In this document: positions 25,497 through 33,594 of the stretch, piece by piece
How the letters are laid out: every line of letters starts with the position of its first letter
How positions within the stretch are numbered: the first letter of the stretch is position 1
Notes under the pieces: model-generated
What the model was told of the DNA's origin: nothing
The model's input: only the letters and a program-made list of their open reading frames with translations
The model's database searches: none
Source of the DNA: Mangrovimicrobium sediminis
GTDB lineage: Bacteria; Pseudomonadota; Gammaproteobacteria; Pseudomonadales; Halieaceae
NCBI RefSeq assembly: GCF_004745945.1
Contig: NZ_SRLE01000007.1
Coordinates: 403,745 to 467,744, forward strand
Reading direction: 5' to 3'
Length of the DNA stretch: 64,000 nt
Position numbers and translations under genes: made by a program

Positions 25497-26515
25497 CAGC
25501 CGAGTGCCTCGCGCTCGCGCGTTTGCCACAGCGCCAGGCTGCGCTCGCGGCACTGTGCCAGGTCGGCGTCCGGCGCGAGGCTGAACAGGGCTGCCGCGGC
25601 GGTGGCCAGCACCGCGTCGCGACCGTAGGGGTCGTCAGTCTCGCCGCGCCACAGGGCGCGCAGGGGCGCAACGGAGGGTTGTTCGACATCCGCCACCCGG
25701 CCGTCCATGCTGCGCGGCAGGCGCAGTTCGGTCTCCAGCCCGTCGCGCAGGCACTGCAGACGGGTGTCGGCATTGGGCTTGATTTCCACCTCGCCGCTCT
25801 CGCCCTTGAATACCAGCGAGACCGGCTGGCCGAGCAGGCGGTCGGCGTCCTGGTGCAGGGTGCCATAGGCGGGGTGGAACACGCTCTGGATACTGGCGCG
25901 GGCGCGCAGTGGGTTGAGCATGCGGGTCAGCGTGTTTACCGGCGAGCGCAGTCCAAGCAGCGGGCGCAGCTGTACCAGCTGGTGCAGCGGCTGGCAGAAG
26001 GCGCGCAGCGGCAGGTAGCTCAGCCCGCTGGTGTCCAGTTGCGCGGCGCACTCATGCCAGTCGGCGGCAACCGGCAGACCCAGTTCGCCCATCGCCTGTT
26101 CGGTGTACAGACGCCCGGCGGTGTGGCCGTCGCAGCCGTGCACGAGCACGCGATAGCCGGCGTCGCGCAGCAGCAGCATGGCCAGGATGTACCAGGGGTG
26201 GTGGTGTTTCTTGCCGGCGTAGCTGGACCAGTCCAGGTCGACTTGCAGCCCCTCAGGCGGTTGCAGCATGTGCTCGCGGCAGGCATCGACAAACCCGGCG
26301 AGTTCCTCGCCGGTCTCTTCCTTGACGCGCAGCAGCATGAGGAAGGCGCCGAGTTGGAGTTCCTCGATTTCACCGCGCAGGATCATGCCGAACGCGGCGG
26401 CCGCCTCCTCGCGACTGAGCGAGCGACTGCCGGTGCGTCCCTTGCCGAGGATGCGCACATACGGGGCGAAGGGGTGTTCCTGCGCCGGAATTTCAAATGT
26501 CAGGTGATTGTCCAC
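25496..26515 (-). CDS. ybiB: YbiB/TrpD2-like glycosyltransferase-fold protein
   Basis: A 339-residue protein of the anthranilate phosphoribosyltransferase fold, YbiB subgroup. GKGRTGSRSLSREEAAAAFGMIL, EELQLGAFLMLLRVKEET and RPLLGLRSPVNTLTRMLNPLRA are the family blocks. E. coli YbiB binds nucleic acid rather than catalysing tryptophan synthesis, and this protein lacks the substrate loop of true TrpD in the visible motifs. Translation starts at GTG 26515. It sits between tusE and trmA, with a one-base overlap with trmA, which supports a link to RNA or tRNA metabolism. Confidence 0.88.
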   Translation of the reverse strand: MDNHLTFEIPAQEHPFAPYVRILGKGRTGSRSLSREEAAAAFGMILRGEIEELQLGAFLMLLRVKEETGEELAGFVDACREHMLQPPEGLQVDLDWSSYAGKKHHHPWYILAMLLLRDAGYRVLVHGCDGHTAGRLYTEQAMGELGLPVAADWHECAAQLDTSGLSYLPLRAFCQPLHQLVQLRPLLGLRSPVNTLTRMLNPLRARASIQSVFHPAYGTLHQDADRLLGQPVSLVFKGESGEVEIKPNADTRLQCLRDGLETELRLPRSMDGRVADVEQPSVAPLRALWRGETDDPYGRDAVLATAAAALFSLAPDADLAQCRERSLALWQTREREALG

Positions 26516-26569
26516 GTCGCCGCTTACAGGTCTGTTGGCCGTGCTCGCGCATTCGCAGTGGCGATTGCG

Positions 26570-26887
26570 TTACAGGCAGTTATCGGGTTTGGGCAGGCCG
26601 GCGATCTTGCTGCCGATCTTGGCCGGTGAGCCCGGAAACAGGCGCAGGAGGTAGATGCTCTTGCCCTTGTCCGGTCCCAGCTGTTGTGCGCAGTATTTTA
26701 CCAGAGGCCGCATCGCAGGTGAGCTGTCGAAGCGCGCGTAGTAGTCGCGCAGCAGTTCGATAATCTCCCAGTGGGCCTGTTCCAGCTCAATCCCTTCTGC
26801 CGCCGCGATCTGCTGCGCGACTTCGGGACTCCAGTCCTGCAGGTTGCGCAGGAAGCCCTCGCGGTCGAATGCCCCGGGCGGCAGCAC
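26570..26887 (-). CDS. tusE: TusE/DsrC family sulfur-relay protein
   Basis: A 105-residue sulfur carrier that accepts persulfide from TusBCD and passes it to MnmA for 2-thiouridine at tRNA position 34. Conserved blocks are AHWEIIELLRDYYARFDSSPAMRPLVKY, LFPGSPAKIGSKIAGLPKP and the C-terminal arm NCL, whose penultimate Cys is the sulfur carrier. A GTG start (26887) lies three bases after the tusB stop. Loss of the second DsrC cysteine cannot be judged beyond the single C-terminal Cys plus Cys in VKYCAQ. Confidence 0.94.
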   Translation of the reverse strand: MLPPGAFDREGFLRNLQDWSPEVAQQIAAAEGIELEQAHWEIIELLRDYYARFDSSPAMRPLVKYCAQQLGPDKGKSIYLLRLFPGSPAKIGSKIAGLPKPDNCL

Positions 26888-26890
26888 CGC

Positions 26891-27181
26891 TCAGTACCAG
26901 GCCATCTGCCGGGGGCAGGTCTCGCTGAGCGTAACCAGGCCATCCATGTCCAGCAGGCAGTCCGGTGGCAGGCGGTCATTGATGCCGGCAGCTGCGGCGT
27001 CGCTGGCCAGTACATACACCTGCAGCGGGCGGGCGGCGATGGCTTGCGCACCTTCGCTGCCGGGAACGGCCGCGTAGACGGCGTCCCCGAGCAGGACCAG
27101 CACGTCGTCGTCGCCGGCCACGCGCAGGCAGTCGGCGAAGGCGGCATTGCGCGGGCTGGCGCTGAGCATGTGCAGGATCAT
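26891..27181 (-). CDS. tusB: sulfur-relay protein TusB
   Basis: A 96-residue DsrH/TusB family subunit of the hexameric TusBCD complex. It starts MILHMLSASP, the usual first strand of the family, followed by DDDVLVLLGDAVYAAV and LQVYVLASDAAAAG. It lies one base after the tusC stop and three bases before tusE. TusB has a structural role in the sulfur-transfer complex. Confidence 0.92.
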   Translation of the reverse strand: MILHMLSASPRNAAFADCLRVAGDDDVLVLLGDAVYAAVPGSEGAQAIAARPLQVYVLASDAAAAGINDRLPPDCLLDMDGLVTLSETCPRQMAWY

Positions 27182-27182
27182 C

Positions 27183-27563
27183 TCAGCAACTCACCAGCTG
27201 GTCGCAGGCGTTCATCAGGGCATGGATCTCCGCCTCCGCCAGCGGCTCCACCGGCAGCACCAGCGCGTCCGCCGCGATGGCGAAGCGGGCGAGGGCGGCG
27301 GCATCCACGTAGACGCGCTCGATATCGTACAGGGGCAGCGAGGACAGGATCCTGCCCAGGCTCTTGCGCCCCAGGGCGTCCGCCGCCTGGTCCTTGAGCA
27401 ATTGCAGCACGCCGTCGCCCAGGAACAGCAGTTCCACGTCCTGTTCGAAGGCGGCCATGGCCAGCGCCAGGTCCACGGCGGCGCGGGCCGCGGCGCCGTG
27501 GTAAGGCGCGTGGCGCAGCACCAGGAGTTGGCGCTTGCGTGTGGAGGTGCCCACGTCAGCCAC
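27183..27563 (-). CDS. tusC: sulfur-relay protein TusC
   Basis: A 126-residue DsrF/TusC family subunit. LLVLRHAPYHGAAARAAVDLALAMAAFEQDVELLFLGDGVLQLL is the characteristic first half, with the GDGV turn; the C-terminal half has SLPLYDIERVYVD. The GTG start at 27563 overlaps the tusD 3' end by eight bases, indicating translational coupling. It acts with TusB and TusD to relay sulfur to TusE. Confidence 0.92.
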   Translation of the reverse strand: MADVGTSTRKRQLLVLRHAPYHGAAARAAVDLALAMAAFEQDVELLFLGDGVLQLLKDQAADALGRKSLGRILSSLPLYDIERVYVDAAALARFAIAADALVLPVEPLAEAEIHALMNACDQLVSC

Positions 27564-27948
27564 CGAAGGTCATCAGGCGGTCGGCCCCGGCCGCCGCTTC
27601 GATCAGCTGCCCGAGGCCGCCGATGCTGAAGGCGGGGTGCACCGTCGCCGCGGGCTTGTCGTAGCGCTGGGCTTCGCTGCTGTCGAGCAGGCCGCGCTTG
27701 AGTGCGGAGGAAATACACAGCACCAGCTCCACCGCGTGCTCTTCAGCCAGCGCAGCCCAGTTGTCCAGCGGGGTGGACTCGTCCTGCGGGTAGACCACCG
27801 CGGCACAGCCGGCATCGACGCCCTCGTCGAGGAAGAATACGCGGTTGATAGTGTGCCCGCGTCCGATCGCGGTGAGGGCGAAGTCAGCGGCGGTACGCGC
27901 GCCGTGGCCTGCGCCTGGCGAGGACAGTACCAGCAGTGTGTAAATCAT
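27556..27948 (-). CDS. tusD: sulfurtransferase complex subunit TusD
   Basis: A 130-residue DsrE/TusD family protein, first gene of the tus operon. MIYTLLVLSSPGAGHGARTAADFALTAIGRGHTINRVFFLDEGV is the family N-terminus. LVLCISSALKRGLL contains the conserved catalytic cysteine that takes persulfide from TusA. TusA and MnmA are not in this window. The upstream gene on this strand (BI-1/YccA) is separated by an intrinsic terminator, so the operon promoter must lie in roughly 27949-27966 or further upstream. Confidence 0.94.
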   Translation of the reverse strand: MIYTLLVLSSPGAGHGARTAADFALTAIGRGHTINRVFFLDEGVDAGCAAVVYPQDESTPLDNWAALAEEHAVELVLCISSALKRGLLDSSEAQRYDKPAATVHPAFSIGGLGQLIEAAAGADRLMTFGG

Positions 27949-27967
27949 GGGGGCGAGGACCGGGCAA

Positions 27968-27994
27968 TAAAAAACCCCGGCACTGGCCGGGGTT
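27968..27994 (-). terminator. intrinsic terminator after the BI-1 gene
   Basis: The arms AACCCCGGC (27973-27981) and GCCGGGGTT (27986-27994) enclose the loop ACTG. Read on the minus strand the hairpin is followed by a run of six T (27969-27974), 18 bases beyond the stop of the BI-1 gene. Confidence 0.85.
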
Positions 27995-28012
27995 TGTTGC
28001 AGGCCGTTAGGC

Positions 28013-28687
28013 TCAGTCGTCCCCGCTCAGGGCGGTGAGCAGGTGCAGCAGGTGGATGAACAGGTTGTAGATGTCCAGGTACAGGGCCACGGTCGCGCGA
28101 ATGTAGTTGGTCTCGCCGCCGTGGATGATCCTGCTGGTGTCATAAAGGATGAAACCGGACATAAGCAGCACCACCGCCGAGGAGATGGCCAGGGACATCG
28201 CCGGAATATGCAGGAACAGATTGGCGATAACGGCTACCAGCACCACCAGCATACCGACAAACAGGAAGCCGGCCATGTAGGAAAAATCCTTGCGGGTGGT
28301 CAGCGCGTAGGCGGACAGCCCGAAGAACACGATGGCGGTACCGCCCAGCGCCTGCAGCACCAGCTGCGAGCCGCCGGGGATGGATGCGTAATAAGTCAGC
28401 ATCGGTCCGAGCATGGCGCCCATGAAACCGGTGAACAGGAACACGCTGAGCAGGCCCCAGGGGCTGTTGGCGGTGGCGTGAACCAGGAACAGCAGGCCCA
28501 GCATCACGGCCAGCGACAGGAACCAGGGCAGGGGCGGGAAGCCCACGGCCATGGAGATGCCGGCGCAGACGGCGCTGAACGCCAGTGTCATGCCCAGCAG
28601 CAGGTAGGTATTTTTAAGGACCTTGTTGGACGCCAGTACGTTGTCCATGCTCTGGGTGTGCATGTTGTACAGACTTCTCTCTTGCAT
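28013..28687 (-). CDS. Bax inhibitor-1/YccA family membrane protein
   Basis: A 224-residue inner-membrane protein with seven hydrophobic spans. The start MQERSLYNMHTQ at 28687 follows GGAGAA and fits the promoter at 28738; the longer open frame upstream has no support. Family marks are NKVLKNTYLLLGMTLAFSA at TM1, LGGTAIVFFGLSAYALTTRKDFS and the C-terminal SRIIHGGETNYIRATVALYLDIYNLFIHLLHLL with the conserved acidic residue in the last helix. Related proteins interact with FtsH or act as pH-gated calcium leaks; which applies here is unknown. Confidence 0.93.
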   Translation of the reverse strand: MQERSLYNMHTQSMDNVLASNKVLKNTYLLLGMTLAFSAVCAGISMAVGFPPLPWFLSLAVMLGLLFLVHATANSPWGLLSVFLFTGFMGAMLGPMLTYYASIPGGSQLVLQALGGTAIVFFGLSAYALTTRKDFSYMAGFLFVGMLVVLVAVIANLFLHIPAMSLAISSAVVLLMSGFILYDTSRIIHGGETNYIRATVALYLDIYNLFIHLLHLLTALSGDD

Positions 28688-28737
28688 CGATTTCTCCGTC
28701 ACTTCAGTGCGTTGTGGTACTCGGGGTACTTGGAGTG

Positions 28738-28765
28738 ATGATAAGGGTGTGGGGTTCAATTTCAA
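28738..28765 (-). promoter_or_regulatory. sigma70 promoter of the BI-1 gene
   Basis: On the minus strand TTGAAA (28765-28760) and TATCAT (28743-28738) are 16 bases apart, each one base off consensus. The predicted start lies about 43 bases before the ATG at 28687. The remainder of 28688-28954 is AT-rich and must also hold the promoter of the divergent hydrolase. Confidence 0.6.
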
Positions 28766-28954
28766 GCATATTCGGTATTCCACATCGCCCTCCAAGATAT
28801 TACCTCTAATCATGTCTCTGTATACCTAAATTTCATTGGGTTATTTCTACCCGGTGGCCGATAGTGTTTGCAAGCGACGGGATACACCGTTGCCAAGACC
28901 ATTTAGGTACCAGGCCGCAGGACTGCGGCACAGTGAAACAGACGGAGACTGAAC

Positions 28955-29857
28955 GTGTTTGACGCGATTCCTTTGGATGACATGAGCCTTGGCTACGAGC
29001 AGCGGGGCGAGATCGTATACCAGGTAGAGACTATCGAGAATTCTCATTGGGCCAGGGTGCCGATTACGGTGCTGCACCCGGACGATGGCGGACGCCACCC
29101 GGTGATATTCTTCGCTCACGGGTATGGCGGCCACAACTGGAAGACGGCCTACTTCGACCTGATCGATGACCTGGCCAGCCACGGCTATGTCGTGGTGTTC
29201 GTACCCTTCCAGACGGCGAGCACTTCTCGCCTGATGTACGCGACCCTGTGGGACGGCTTCACCGACGCGGTGGACGCATTTGGCGCGGTCATGGACCTTG
29301 ACCGGGTCGGTTTCGTCGGTCACTCCTTTGGCGGCGGGGCGACGCCCTACATGGCCTACAAGGGCCTGGTTGAGCAGGGTTGGGGCGGGGTGGCCTCCTA
29401 TGTGTACACGTCCGCTCCCTGGTACAGCTGGGACACCCCGGATGACAAACTCGAGAGCCTGCCGCCGGAGACCGTGTTCGTCGCGTCTATCTATGAGGAC
29501 GACACGATCAACGATCACCGTATGGCGATCGACCTCTACGAGAATACGACCCTGCCGGAGGAGAACAAATTGTTCCTCGAGGTAAATTCTGTACAGGTGG
29601 GCCGGCGCACCGCGCGCGCCACGCATTTCACCCCGGGCCTCAGCCCGGACCTGACCCTGAAGGCGTCGGGCGTGTTTGCGCCGCTCAATGCGATCAACCA
29701 GGCCGTATTCGAGGATAACTACCAGGCGCGGGATTTCCTGTTCAACGAATACTACGACTCCGACGTGCTCGACCGCGTACCGTCGCCGGTTGTCGAAGTG
29801 CCGGAGTCGCGCTTCCGCTTCAAGTGGAGCAACCAGCGGTTGAACGACCGGCTGTAA
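28955..29857 (+). CDS. alpha/beta hydrolase (chlorophyllase/dienelactone hydrolase-like)
   Basis: A 300-residue alpha/beta hydrolase without signal peptide. VIFFAHGYGGHNW forms the oxyanion-hole region, FVGHSFGGGA the nucleophile elbow with Ser124; ASIYEDDTINDH and ARATHFTPG are candidates for the acidic residue and the His. The lipase/chlorophyllase-like arrangement suggests an esterase of broad or unknown specificity. Translation starts at GTG 28955 after GGAG (28944-28947). A strong terminator follows directly, so the gene is probably transcribed alone. Confidence 0.85.
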   Translation: MFDAIPLDDMSLGYEQRGEIVYQVETIENSHWARVPITVLHPDDGGRHPVIFFAHGYGGHNWKTAYFDLIDDLASHGYVVVFVPFQTASTSRLMYATLWDGFTDAVDAFGAVMDLDRVGFVGHSFGGGATPYMAYKGLVEQGWGGVASYVYTSAPWYSWDTPDDKLESLPPETVFVASIYEDDTINDHRMAIDLYENTTLPEENKLFLEVNSVQVGRRTARATHFTPGLSPDLTLKASGVFAPLNAINQAVFEDNYQARDFLFNEYYDSDVLDRVPSPVVEVPESRFRFKWSNQRLNDRL

Positions 29858-29880
29858 CGATTAAGGTCGGGGGACGACCA

Positions 29881-29904
29881 GGGGCCCGCGAGGGCCCCTT
29901 TTTT
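29881..29904 (+). terminator. intrinsic terminator after the alpha/beta hydrolase
   Basis: GGGGCCC and GGGCCCC form a seven-base stem with loop GCGA (29881-29898), followed by six T. Confidence 0.92.
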
Positions 29905-29947
29905 ATGTCCGGGTTTTCCGTAAAGCAGACCGCCGTTTCGGGAAGTA

Positions 29948-29973
29948 GGGGTCAGAGTCGAGACTCTGACTCC
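29948..29973. repeat. GGGGTCAGAG palindrome, copy 1
   Basis: The arms GGGGTCAGAGTC and GACTCTGACTCC flank a two-base centre GA; one mismatch in the right arm. The same flank (GGGAAGTAG) precedes copy 2, so a 31-base direct repeat runs 29940-29970 and 30002-30032. Confidence 0.9.
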
Positions 29974-30009
29974 GGTCCCGCGGGTAAGCAGAGAGGTGTT
30001 GGGGAAGTA

Positions 30010-30035
30010 GGGGTCAGAGTCGAGACTCTGACCCC
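30010..30035. repeat. GGGGTCAGAG palindrome, copy 2
   Basis: Perfect 12-base arms GGGGTCAGAGTC/GACTCTGACCCC around GA. It repeats copy 1 at a distance of 62 bases, in the same orientation. Confidence 0.92.
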
Positions 30036-30282
30036 GGACCCAAGGACGGTACCTCTATCTCCTGTTCATTTCGAGAATAAAAAACCTGGCCGTTTAGGCA
30101 CTCCAGCTATTTAACGCCCATGCCGGCGCTCCTCCCCCGCCAATCTGGAGCATCGGGACATATAAAGTTGGGCAAACCCACAGGTATTGATCTAACTTTC
30201 TGCGGGCGCTGGCGGGATACATGAGATTTCTAATAGCTCCCGTTGTCGCCTCCCCGGATGTTGCACGGAGAATGTTCAGCGG

Positions 30283-31035
30283 ATGAACATGGTAGTCCTG
30301 CAATTTATAGAGCGTATTCTCACCACGTCTGGTGTGATCGGGCTTCTCTGTGTCGCCGCTGCGTGGACAGATGGCCTCGTACATTCCCGTGCCGCGATCA
30401 ACAGTTTTAACGCCGCCTATGCCGCGCAGGCGGACGGTCTTGCGGTGCCCCCTCCCGACCAGCGACTGTGGTCGGCCAGTCGGGTGCGGGATTACATCCC
30501 TGCGGACACTGCGGACACTGCGGACGCCAATGCTGAGGACGCGCCGCTCGCCCTGCTGGAAATCGGCCGCCTGGGTATGCAGGTGCCAGTGTTTGCCGGT
30601 ACCGACCCGGTTACCCTGAATCGGGGCGCAGGCGTGGTAGGCGGTACGGCATTTCCGGGAGAGAAGGGAAACATCGCCGTTTCCGCGCATCGGGATGGGT
30701 ATTTCCGCGCCTTGAAGGACATTCGTGTCGGCGACCAGATCACGCTGCGCACGCTCGATGGGGAGCAGCGCTTCGAGGTCGCCTCCCTGCACGTGACCGA
30801 CCCCCTCGATGTGTCCGTGCTCGCCGATACCGGCGACACAGTACTCACCCTGATCACCTGTTATCCCTTTTATTACGTCGGCTTCGCCCCCGAGCGGTTG
30901 ATCGTGACCGCTACGCTCCTGGATGACCCAGGCACGGCGATCCACGCCCCGGTTTCTGTACCGTCGTCGACATCAACCGAGACGTCGGCGGTGCGGGAAA
31001 TTACCACCGGCCAAACAGCGGAGACTTCGCCCTAG
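30283..31035 (+). CDS. sortase (class D/marine proteobacterial type)
   Basis: A 250-residue transpeptidase with a single N-terminal membrane segment (about 12-30). The catalytic triad is complete: His136 in SAHRDG, Cys193 in the TLITC motif and Arg205 in APERLIV. FPGEKGNIAVSAHRDGYF and VGDQITLRTLDGEQRFEV are typical of class D-like sortases found in Gram-negative marine bacteria. Residues 75-84 contain a short duplication (ADTADTADA; GCGGACACT units in the DNA). It lies directly before a gene whose product ends in an LPTTA sorting signal, so the two very likely form an enzyme-substrate pair acting at the periplasmic face. Confidence 0.93.
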   Translation: MNMVVLQFIERILTTSGVIGLLCVAAAWTDGLVHSRAAINSFNAAYAAQADGLAVPPPDQRLWSASRVRDYIPADTADTADANAEDAPLALLEIGRLGMQVPVFAGTDPVTLNRGAGVVGGTAFPGEKGNIAVSAHRDGYFRALKDIRVGDQITLRTLDGEQRFEVASLHVTDPLDVSVLADTGDTVLTLITCYPFYYVGFAPERLIVTATLLDDPGTAIHAPVSVPSSTSTETSAVREITTGQTAETSP

Positions 31036-31073
31036 CGCCGGCTTTTTCCTCTACCGACCTGGAGATTCAACCC

Positions 31074-31655
31074 ATGAAAGATCTTTTGAGAAGTCTGGTA
31101 GTTAGCGCGTCCATCCTGGGCAGCGCCAGCGCTCTGGCAGCGGACCCACAGCGGTTGGGCGATTGTGCGGACTATGCGGACCGGTACCAGGCCACCGCAG
31201 AGACCAGGGAGCGTTTCGGTATGCTCAAGGGCAGCTGCGAGGGCGTCTACGATATCGACGGAGCCCTTTACGCGCGGGCGGAGATGGTGGTGCGCAGCGT
31301 GCATGGCAATCGCGTCCGCCTCTACCTGCCGGCTACCGACCAGACCATCGAAGTGCGTCCCGACATGAACCACAGCGTGTACATCAATGGTCTCAAGCGC
31401 CGCGTTCGCAACCTCTCGGGCGGCGACGAGATCCAGTTGTACCTCGCCCTGGATAAGTTCTTCGAGGAGCGCGTGACCGAGGTCGCCTTCGCCGCGGACG
31501 ACACGAGCGAGGACCTGGCCCACGTGACGCCGGCGGCGGAAGTGGCGGCACTGCCGACCACCGCCAGCCAACTGCCGGCCATTGCCCTGGCCAGCGGTGC
31601 GATGCTGGCGGGCGGTCTGCTGCTCGGCATGCGTCGACGTTCGCGCGTGGTGTAA
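31074..31655 (+). CDS. exported protein with LPTTA sortase signal
   Basis: A 193-residue exported protein, the probable substrate of the sortase encoded 38 bases upstream. The signal peptide ends ALA near residue 22. The mature part has two cysteines (31, 55) and beta-rich segments (YARAEMVVRSVHGNRVRLYLPATDQTIEVRP). The C-terminus is a textbook sorting signal: LPTTA at 160-164, a hydrophobic helix (167-184) and RRR (187-189). Cleavage between Thr and Ala would link the protein to an envelope amine. GGAG precedes the ATG. The rest of the protein is not recognised. Confidence 0.85.
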   Translation: MKDLLRSLVVSASILGSASALAADPQRLGDCADYADRYQATAETRERFGMLKGSCEGVYDIDGALYARAEMVVRSVHGNRVRLYLPATDQTIEVRPDMNHSVYINGLKRRVRNLSGGDEIQLYLALDKFFEERVTEVAFAADDTSEDLAHVTPAAEVAALPTTASQLPAIALASGAMLAGGLLLGMRRRSRVV

Positions 31656-31752
31656 GCCGGAACAGGCGACTTCGAGGTTTGTCCCCGAAGTCGCCTGGGC
31701 AGGTTACCGGTCGCCGGACTGTCGGCACTTGTGCAGTCCTGCAAAAATACTG

Positions 31753-31777
31753 AAGGCCACTGATACGTGGCCTTTTT
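31753..31777 (+). terminator. intrinsic terminator between the sortase operon and gltS
   Basis: The arms AAGGCCAC and GTGGCCTT enclose TGATAC, followed by a T run. A second, longer stem-loop without T run (CAGGCGACTTCG at 31663-31674 with its complement at 31686-31697) lies just before it. The hairpin could also serve the convergent gltS gene. Confidence 0.8.
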
Positions 31778-31829
31778 CGTGCTGCCGCCGATTTGCAGCG
31801 GGCTATAACGACCTTCGCAGCAGCGATAT

Positions 31830-33053
31830 TCAGTAGATCAGCTTGATAAAGAGCTTGATCACGCCGGCATTCAGCAGGTCGATGAGGAACGCGCCGACCA
31901 GCGGAATGACCAGAAAGGACTTCGGCGAGGGGCCGTAGTGTTCCGTCACCGCCTCGATGTTGGCGATGGCGACCGGCGTCGCACCGAGCCCCAGGCCGGT
32001 AAAACCGGCGGCCAGCACCGCGGCGTCGTAGTCGGCACCCATGACCCTGAATACCACGTAGGTGGCAAATAGCGTCATCACCAGTACCTGCAGGGCGAGT
32101 AACAACACAACGGGCACGAACAAACTGCTCAGGTGCCACAGTTGCATGGTCATCATGCTCATGGTGAGGAACAGGTGCAGGCTGACACCGCCGAATCCGC
32201 CGATGGTGCGCAGGTCGCTGGGATGTCCGAACGCTTCGCCCAGATTGGTCAGGGCGATGGCGACAAACATCGAGGTGAGAAAACCGGGGAGTTTCAGTCC
32301 GCTGTCGGCAAGTGCGCGATTGACCATGTCGCCGAGACTGACACACAGCGCCAGGATCAGGAGTGCCCTCAGCACAGGGAACAACGGGTAGTCGGCAAAT
32401 ACGCCGGCTCTCACCGGGCCGTCGGCCACTTCTGGCGCGGTGTCTCGAGACTCTTTGCCGGGCGTTGGCAGATCGTTGCGGCCGATCAACAAACGCGCGA
32501 TAGGCCCTCCCAGTAATCCGCCGCTGACCAGGCCGAAGGTGGCGAACACCAGGCCGATCTCGCCAGCCCTTACCAGCCCCACAGACTCCGCCTCGACCGC
32601 CCAGGCGGCCGCCGTACCGTGTCCCCCTGCCAGCGAGATGCTGCCCGCCATCAGGCCGTAACCCAGCGGAGCATCCATCACGTAGGCAAAGCCGACGCCT
32701 ACGATGTTCTGGATGATGAGAAATGCCGCTGCGACAGCAACCATGTACAACAGCGCTCGGCCGCCGTTGGTCAGTTGTGAAATTCTCGCAGAAAGCCCGA
32801 CAGTACTGAAAAACACGAGCAATAGCAGGTCGCGAAAGCGCATGTCGAAATCGAACTCGACCTGCCAGGTGAGGAACAGCAAGGTGGAGATGACACTGAA
32901 TACCAACCCGCCGGTAACCGCCGGTGGAATGTAGTTGCGCTTCAGGAAACCGAACCGACTGTTGAGGTACATGCCGATGAACAGGACACCGATACTCATG
33001 GACAGCATGTCCATGGCATTTACATGCAGCACATGAATGGTCGGATCAGCCAT
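31830..33053 (-). CDS. gltS: sodium/glutamate symporter
   Basis: A 407-residue GltS (ESS family) transporter that imports glutamate with Na+. Matches include LFIGMYLNSRFGFLKRNYIPPAVTGGLVFS, LLLLVFFSTVGLSARISQL, the first re-entrant loop SISLAGGHGTAAAW and the repeated second half GFTGLGLGATPVAIANIEAVTEHYGPSPKSFLVIPLVGAFLIDLLNAGVI. A cytoplasmic loop (RNDLPTPGKESRDTAPEV) lies in the middle. It is a single gene with its own upstream control region (33106-33164). Confidence 0.96.
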   Translation of the reverse strand: MADPTIHVLHVNAMDMLSMSIGVLFIGMYLNSRFGFLKRNYIPPAVTGGLVFSVISTLLFLTWQVEFDFDMRFRDLLLLVFFSTVGLSARISQLTNGGRALLYMVAVAAAFLIIQNIVGVGFAYVMDAPLGYGLMAGSISLAGGHGTAAAWAVEAESVGLVRAGEIGLVFATFGLVSGGLLGGPIARLLIGRNDLPTPGKESRDTAPEVADGPVRAGVFADYPLFPVLRALLILALCVSLGDMVNRALADSGLKLPGFLTSMFVAIALTNLGEAFGHPSDLRTIGGFGGVSLHLFLTMSMMTMQLWHLSSLFVPVVLLLALQVLVMTLFATYVVFRVMGADYDAAVLAAGFTGLGLGATPVAIANIEAVTEHYGPSPKSFLVIPLVGAFLIDLLNAGVIKLFIKLIY

Positions 33054-33105
33054 GTCTCGAACCCGGTGGGCGCGCCAGTCGCTCTATTTGGCGATAACGC
33101 TTTTC

Positions 33106-33164
33106 AGTATATCAGCCGGTCGCGTGTTGGCCGGGATAGTTGGTTGCGAGAGTTGGCCGGGATA
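33106..33164 (-). promoter_or_regulatory. gltS promoter with two direct repeats
   Basis: On the minus strand TATACT (33111-33106) is a good -10 box about 53 bases before the gltS start, without a recognisable -35. Instead the 13-base word TATCCCGGCCAAC occurs twice upstream (33138-33126 and 33164-33152) with a 26-base period, centred near -33 and -59. This is the layout of an activator- or repressor-bound promoter. Confidence 0.5.
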
Positions 33165-33355
33165 TCTGGTGGGCGGGACTGGTGTTGGGTCCCGAGGTTG
33201 AGGGACCGCTAGTGCGGTCATACTCCTGGTGTGCCAGTTTGCGGTGCCAATAACGCGTACGGAGGCTACTGGCGCGTCGCAGTATGAGGCCTGGTGCTGG
33301 GGGGAGGGCGGTCGCTTCCGGGTGGGAGTCACCCTGGAAACAACCTGGAGAAAAA

Positions 33356-33443
33356 TGGCGGTGGGCCAGGGATTCGAACCCCAGGAGGCTCTCGCCTCAA
33401 CGGTTTTCAAGACCGCCGCTTTCGACCGCTCAGCCAGCCCACC
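33356..33443 (-). tRNA. tRNA-Ser (anticodon UGA)
   Basis: An 88-base class II tRNA with encoded CCA on the minus strand. The acceptor GGTGGGC pairs with GCCCACC before G-CCA; the anticodon loop CTTGAAA gives TGA. The long variable arm GAGGCGAGAGCCTC and the T arm GGGTTCGAATCCC are intact. Confidence 0.96.
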
Positions 33444-33594
33444 GGAAACTTTTCACTGAATTTTGGCTCGCGCCAGAGCGCGAGGAAGGCGGCATTATAC
33501 CTGTAACTTTCGGTGAGACAAGCTCACCTCGATGCAATGCCACTGTAAGCGCGATGCCGCGGGCAACCCATCGGGATTGCCCGCGGAAACGAGG

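Larger units (their letters stand above)
29905..30282. other. intergenic stretch with two palindromic repeats
   Basis: No gene is seen between the hydrolase terminator and the sortase. It holds the two GGGGTCAGAG palindromes listed separately and, from about 30060, AT-richer sequence that presumably carries the sortase promoter. Confidence 0.6.

Noticed and set aside
29824..30114. 96-residue frame across the palindromes
   Set aside because: It overlaps the hydrolase end, the terminator and both palindromes; the composition is that of the repeats.
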